Shown here: positions 62,050-64,000 of the stretch, piece by piece
Layout of the letters: the number at the start of each line of letters is the position of its first letter
Numbering within the stretch: position 1 is the first letter of the stretch
Assembly (NCBI GenBank): GCA_903789525.1
Contig: CAIFER010000001.1
Location: 310,001 to 374,000 of the forward strand
Direction of reading: 5' to 3'
DNA from: an uncultured Aeriscardovia sp.
GTDB lineage: Bacteria > Actinomycetota > Actinomycetes > Actinomycetales > Bifidobacteriaceae
Length of the DNA: 64,000 nt
Made by a program: the position numbers and the translations under genes
The notes under the pieces: generated by a model
Seen by the model: only the letters and a program-made list of their open reading frames with translations
Databases searched by the model: none
What the model was told of the DNA's origin: nothing

Positions 62050-63729
62050 ATGAGTTCAGCTCTTACTTTTGCGCTGGCGCAGATTGATACGTGTGTTGGC
62101 GATTTACACGGTAACTCTGAAAAAGTGATGAGCGCTGTTCGTCAAGCACACGCACATCAGGCGGACGTGGTTGTCTTCCCAGAAATGACACTCACGGGTT
62201 ATCCGATTGAAGATTTAGCTTATCGAGATACGTTCCGGCGTGAAGCAGTGCGTGTTGTCCATCAGATCGCGAGTGATCTCGCTAATGAAGGCTTAGGGGA
62301 TACGTACGTCATTCTCGGGTCAATTGGTCGTCCAGAAGGCGTTTTAACCCGTGAATCCACGAAACCACGCAACAGAATGCTGATTCTTCACTCTGGTCAT
62401 GTGGTGGCGCACTATGATAAGCATTTTCTTCCCAATTACGGTGTGTTTGATGAGTATCGCATTTTCTCGTCAGGCAATAAACCACTCGTTCTCACCATCA
62501 ATGGCCGAAGAATCGGTGTGGCTATTTGCGAAGATATTTGGCAAGACGGTGGCCCAGTAGCCGAACTCTCACATGAAAACATTGATGTGCTCGTCACTAT
62601 TAACGGTAGCCCCTATGAAGAGGGCAAGAGTCAGACGCGCCTTGATTTTGCTCATAAGCGTGCTCAGCAGCTCGGTGTTCCAGTCGTGTACGTCAACCAA
62701 GTCGGTGGGCAGGACGATCTCGTTTTTGACGGTTCTAGCTTCGTGATTTCGCCTGCAGGAACAGTGCTTGAACGCAGTCCTGAATTTGCCGAGGATGTAT
62801 CGTATTGGACGCTTCCAGCACCATCTTCTGACAGCACACAGTTTGAATCACTCGAGCAGTCACGTACCACAATCGCCCCTGAAATGATCGGGAACGAGGA
62901 AGTGTATCGCGCCTGCGTCCTCGGGTTGAAGGATTACGCTGCGAAAAACGGGTTTACAGGAGCTGTCCTCGGATTGTCCGGGGGAATCGATTCCGCACTC
63001 ACTGCGACGATGGCGGCAGATGCGTTCGGTGCCTCTCACGTGTGGGGCATCTCCATGCCATCGCAATTCTCTTCAGGTGGGTCGAAGACGGATGCTGAGC
63101 AGCTTGCTGACAACCTCGGCTGCCATTACGAGACACAGCCAATCGAACCGCTATACAAAGCTTTCCAACAGCAACTTTCGCTCTCGGGAACTGCGCAGGA
63201 AAACCTTCAAGCGCGTATTCGCGGTGTAATCGTGATGGCATATTCAAATTCGAAGGGTCTGCTTGCGCTCGCGACTGGCAATAAGTCGGAGCTTTCGTGC
63301 GGTTATTCGACGATTTACGGCGATGCCGTGGGTGGTTTCGCGCCCATCAAGGACGTCTTCAAGACGCGCGTGTGGGAGCTTTCTCGGTGGCGTAACCGCT
63401 GGGCTCGTGAGCATGGACAGACTGAGCCGATCCCAGTTTCTTCGATTACGAAGCCTCCGTCCGCAGAACTGCGTCCTGGTCAGAAAGATTCTGATTCGTT
63501 GCCGGAATATCATCTGCTTGACCAAGTGCTAGAGGCATATATCGAAAAAGCGCATGGTCGTGCTGATCTGTTATCAGATGGTTTTGATGCGAAGACGGTA
63601 GATACGGTGATGCGACTGGTGGATCGTGCTGAATGGAAGCGCCGTCAGTATCCAGTTGGTCCGAAAGTCAGCTCGCTTGCATTCGGTCGTGACCGCCGTT
63701 TGCCGATCACATCACGCTTCAGGGAGTAA
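62050..63729 (+). CDS. nadE: Glutamine-dependent NAD+ synthetase
   Basis: Nitrilase-like domain (VVFPEMTLTGYPIEDL, AICEDIWQDGGPV) plus synthetase LGLSGGIDSALTATMAADA, ATGNKSELSCGYSTIYGDAVGGFAPIKDV. Confidence 0.97.
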   Translation: MSSALTFALAQIDTCVGDLHGNSEKVMSAVRQAHAHQADVVVFPEMTLTGYPIEDLAYRDTFRREAVRVVHQIASDLANEGLGDTYVILGSIGRPEGVLTRESTKPRNRMLILHSGHVVAHYDKHFLPNYGVFDEYRIFSSGNKPLVLTINGRRIGVAICEDIWQDGGPVAELSHENIDVLVTINGSPYEEGKSQTRLDFAHKRAQQLGVPVVYVNQVGGQDDLVFDGSSFVISPAGTVLERSPEFAEDVSYWTLPAPSSDSTQFESLEQSRTTIAPEMIGNEEVYRACVLGLKDYAAKNGFTGAVLGLSGGIDSALTATMAADAFGASHVWGISMPSQFSSGGSKTDAEQLADNLGCHYETQPIEPLYKAFQQQLSLSGTAQENLQARIRGVIVMAYSNSKGLLALATGNKSELSCGYSTIYGDAVGGFAPIKDVFKTRVWELSRWRNRWAREHGQTEPIPVSSITKPPSAELRPGQKDSDSLPEYHLLDQVLEAYIEKAHGRADLLSDGFDAKTVDTVMRLVDRAEWKRRQYPVGPKVSSLAFGRDRRLPITSRFRE

Positions 63730-63737
63730 TCGCTCAG

Positions 63738-64000
63738 ATGGCACGTGTGACGCGAAAATTCTGGTACTTCAACATCCGCACCGGTCAAGTCGAGCACGGC
63801 CGACAATCTCGTATGACTGTGTTGCTAGGGCCATATCGGACGCGTGAAGAAGCGCAAGAAGCGTACCATATCGCGGCTCAGCGTAACGCGGCGTGGTTGA
63901 AAGATGAGCGGTTGCAACAAGCCCAAGAGCACCGCGATCAGCAGACAGATCACGACGGTGATATGCCATCGCAGCATAGGCACTCCGCGGACAGCGAAAA
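63738..64000 (+). CDS. SPOR-like small conserved protein, 5' portion (runs off window)
   Basis: Open frame MARVTRKFWYFNIRTGQVEHGRQSRMTVLLGPYRTREEAQEAYHIAAQRNAAWLKDERLQQAQEHRDQQ to window end; not in supplied ORF track because no stop codon. Confidence 0.65.
   Translation, partial: MARVTRKFWYFNIRTGQVEHGRQSRMTVLLGPYRTREEAQEAYHIAAQRNAAWLKDERLQQAQEHRDQQTDHDGDMPSQHRHSADSE

Noticed and set aside
1-64000. CRISPR arrays, IS elements, prophage, toxin-antitoxin or defence islands, tRNA/rRNA genes
   Set aside because: No spaced direct repeats, transposase, phage structural or defence-type genes were recognised on either strand; content is predominantly housekeeping.

Overview
The window is a gene-dense, mostly housekeeping chromosomal segment of an actinobacterium. 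Gene content and order suggest Bifidobacteriaceae (inference). I identified about 51 protein-coding genes. Recognisable blocks are parA(end)-scpA-scpB-typA; xerC-DUF3710-DUF3159-TRAM methyltransferase; miaA-ftsK-pgsA-cinA-HTH(ClgR-like)-DUF3046-recA-recX; hpf-secA; PASTA kinase-polyprenyl synthase-DUF4192-like-rpoD; parE/parC (topo IV); sepH-DUF4193-dut-rel; DUF349; hisS-aspS; DUF3516 helicase-rarA; pepC; nadE. An RNase P RNA gene lies on the minus strand at about 24034-24362. It is bounded by a perfect P1 helix and contains only spurious ORF-track entries. I saw no CRISPR array, IS element, prophage, tRNA or rRNA. The most interesting non-coding signal is a run of three perfect hairpins between hpf and secA. 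Others are a LexA/SOS box upstream of recA, a perfect 8-5-8 palindrome just downstream of a candidate promoter of the ROK kinase gene, and a possible leaderless hisS. The most interesting coding observations are two orphan sugar-binding-protein-like lipoproteins translationally overlapping unrelated housekeeping genes, an acidic Ser/Asp-rich insertion in ParE, a lysine-rich tail on the ROK kinase, and a histone-H1-like N-terminus on the principal sigma factor. I found no convincing undescribed multi-gene system. All family calls come from reading motifs; no searches were run.
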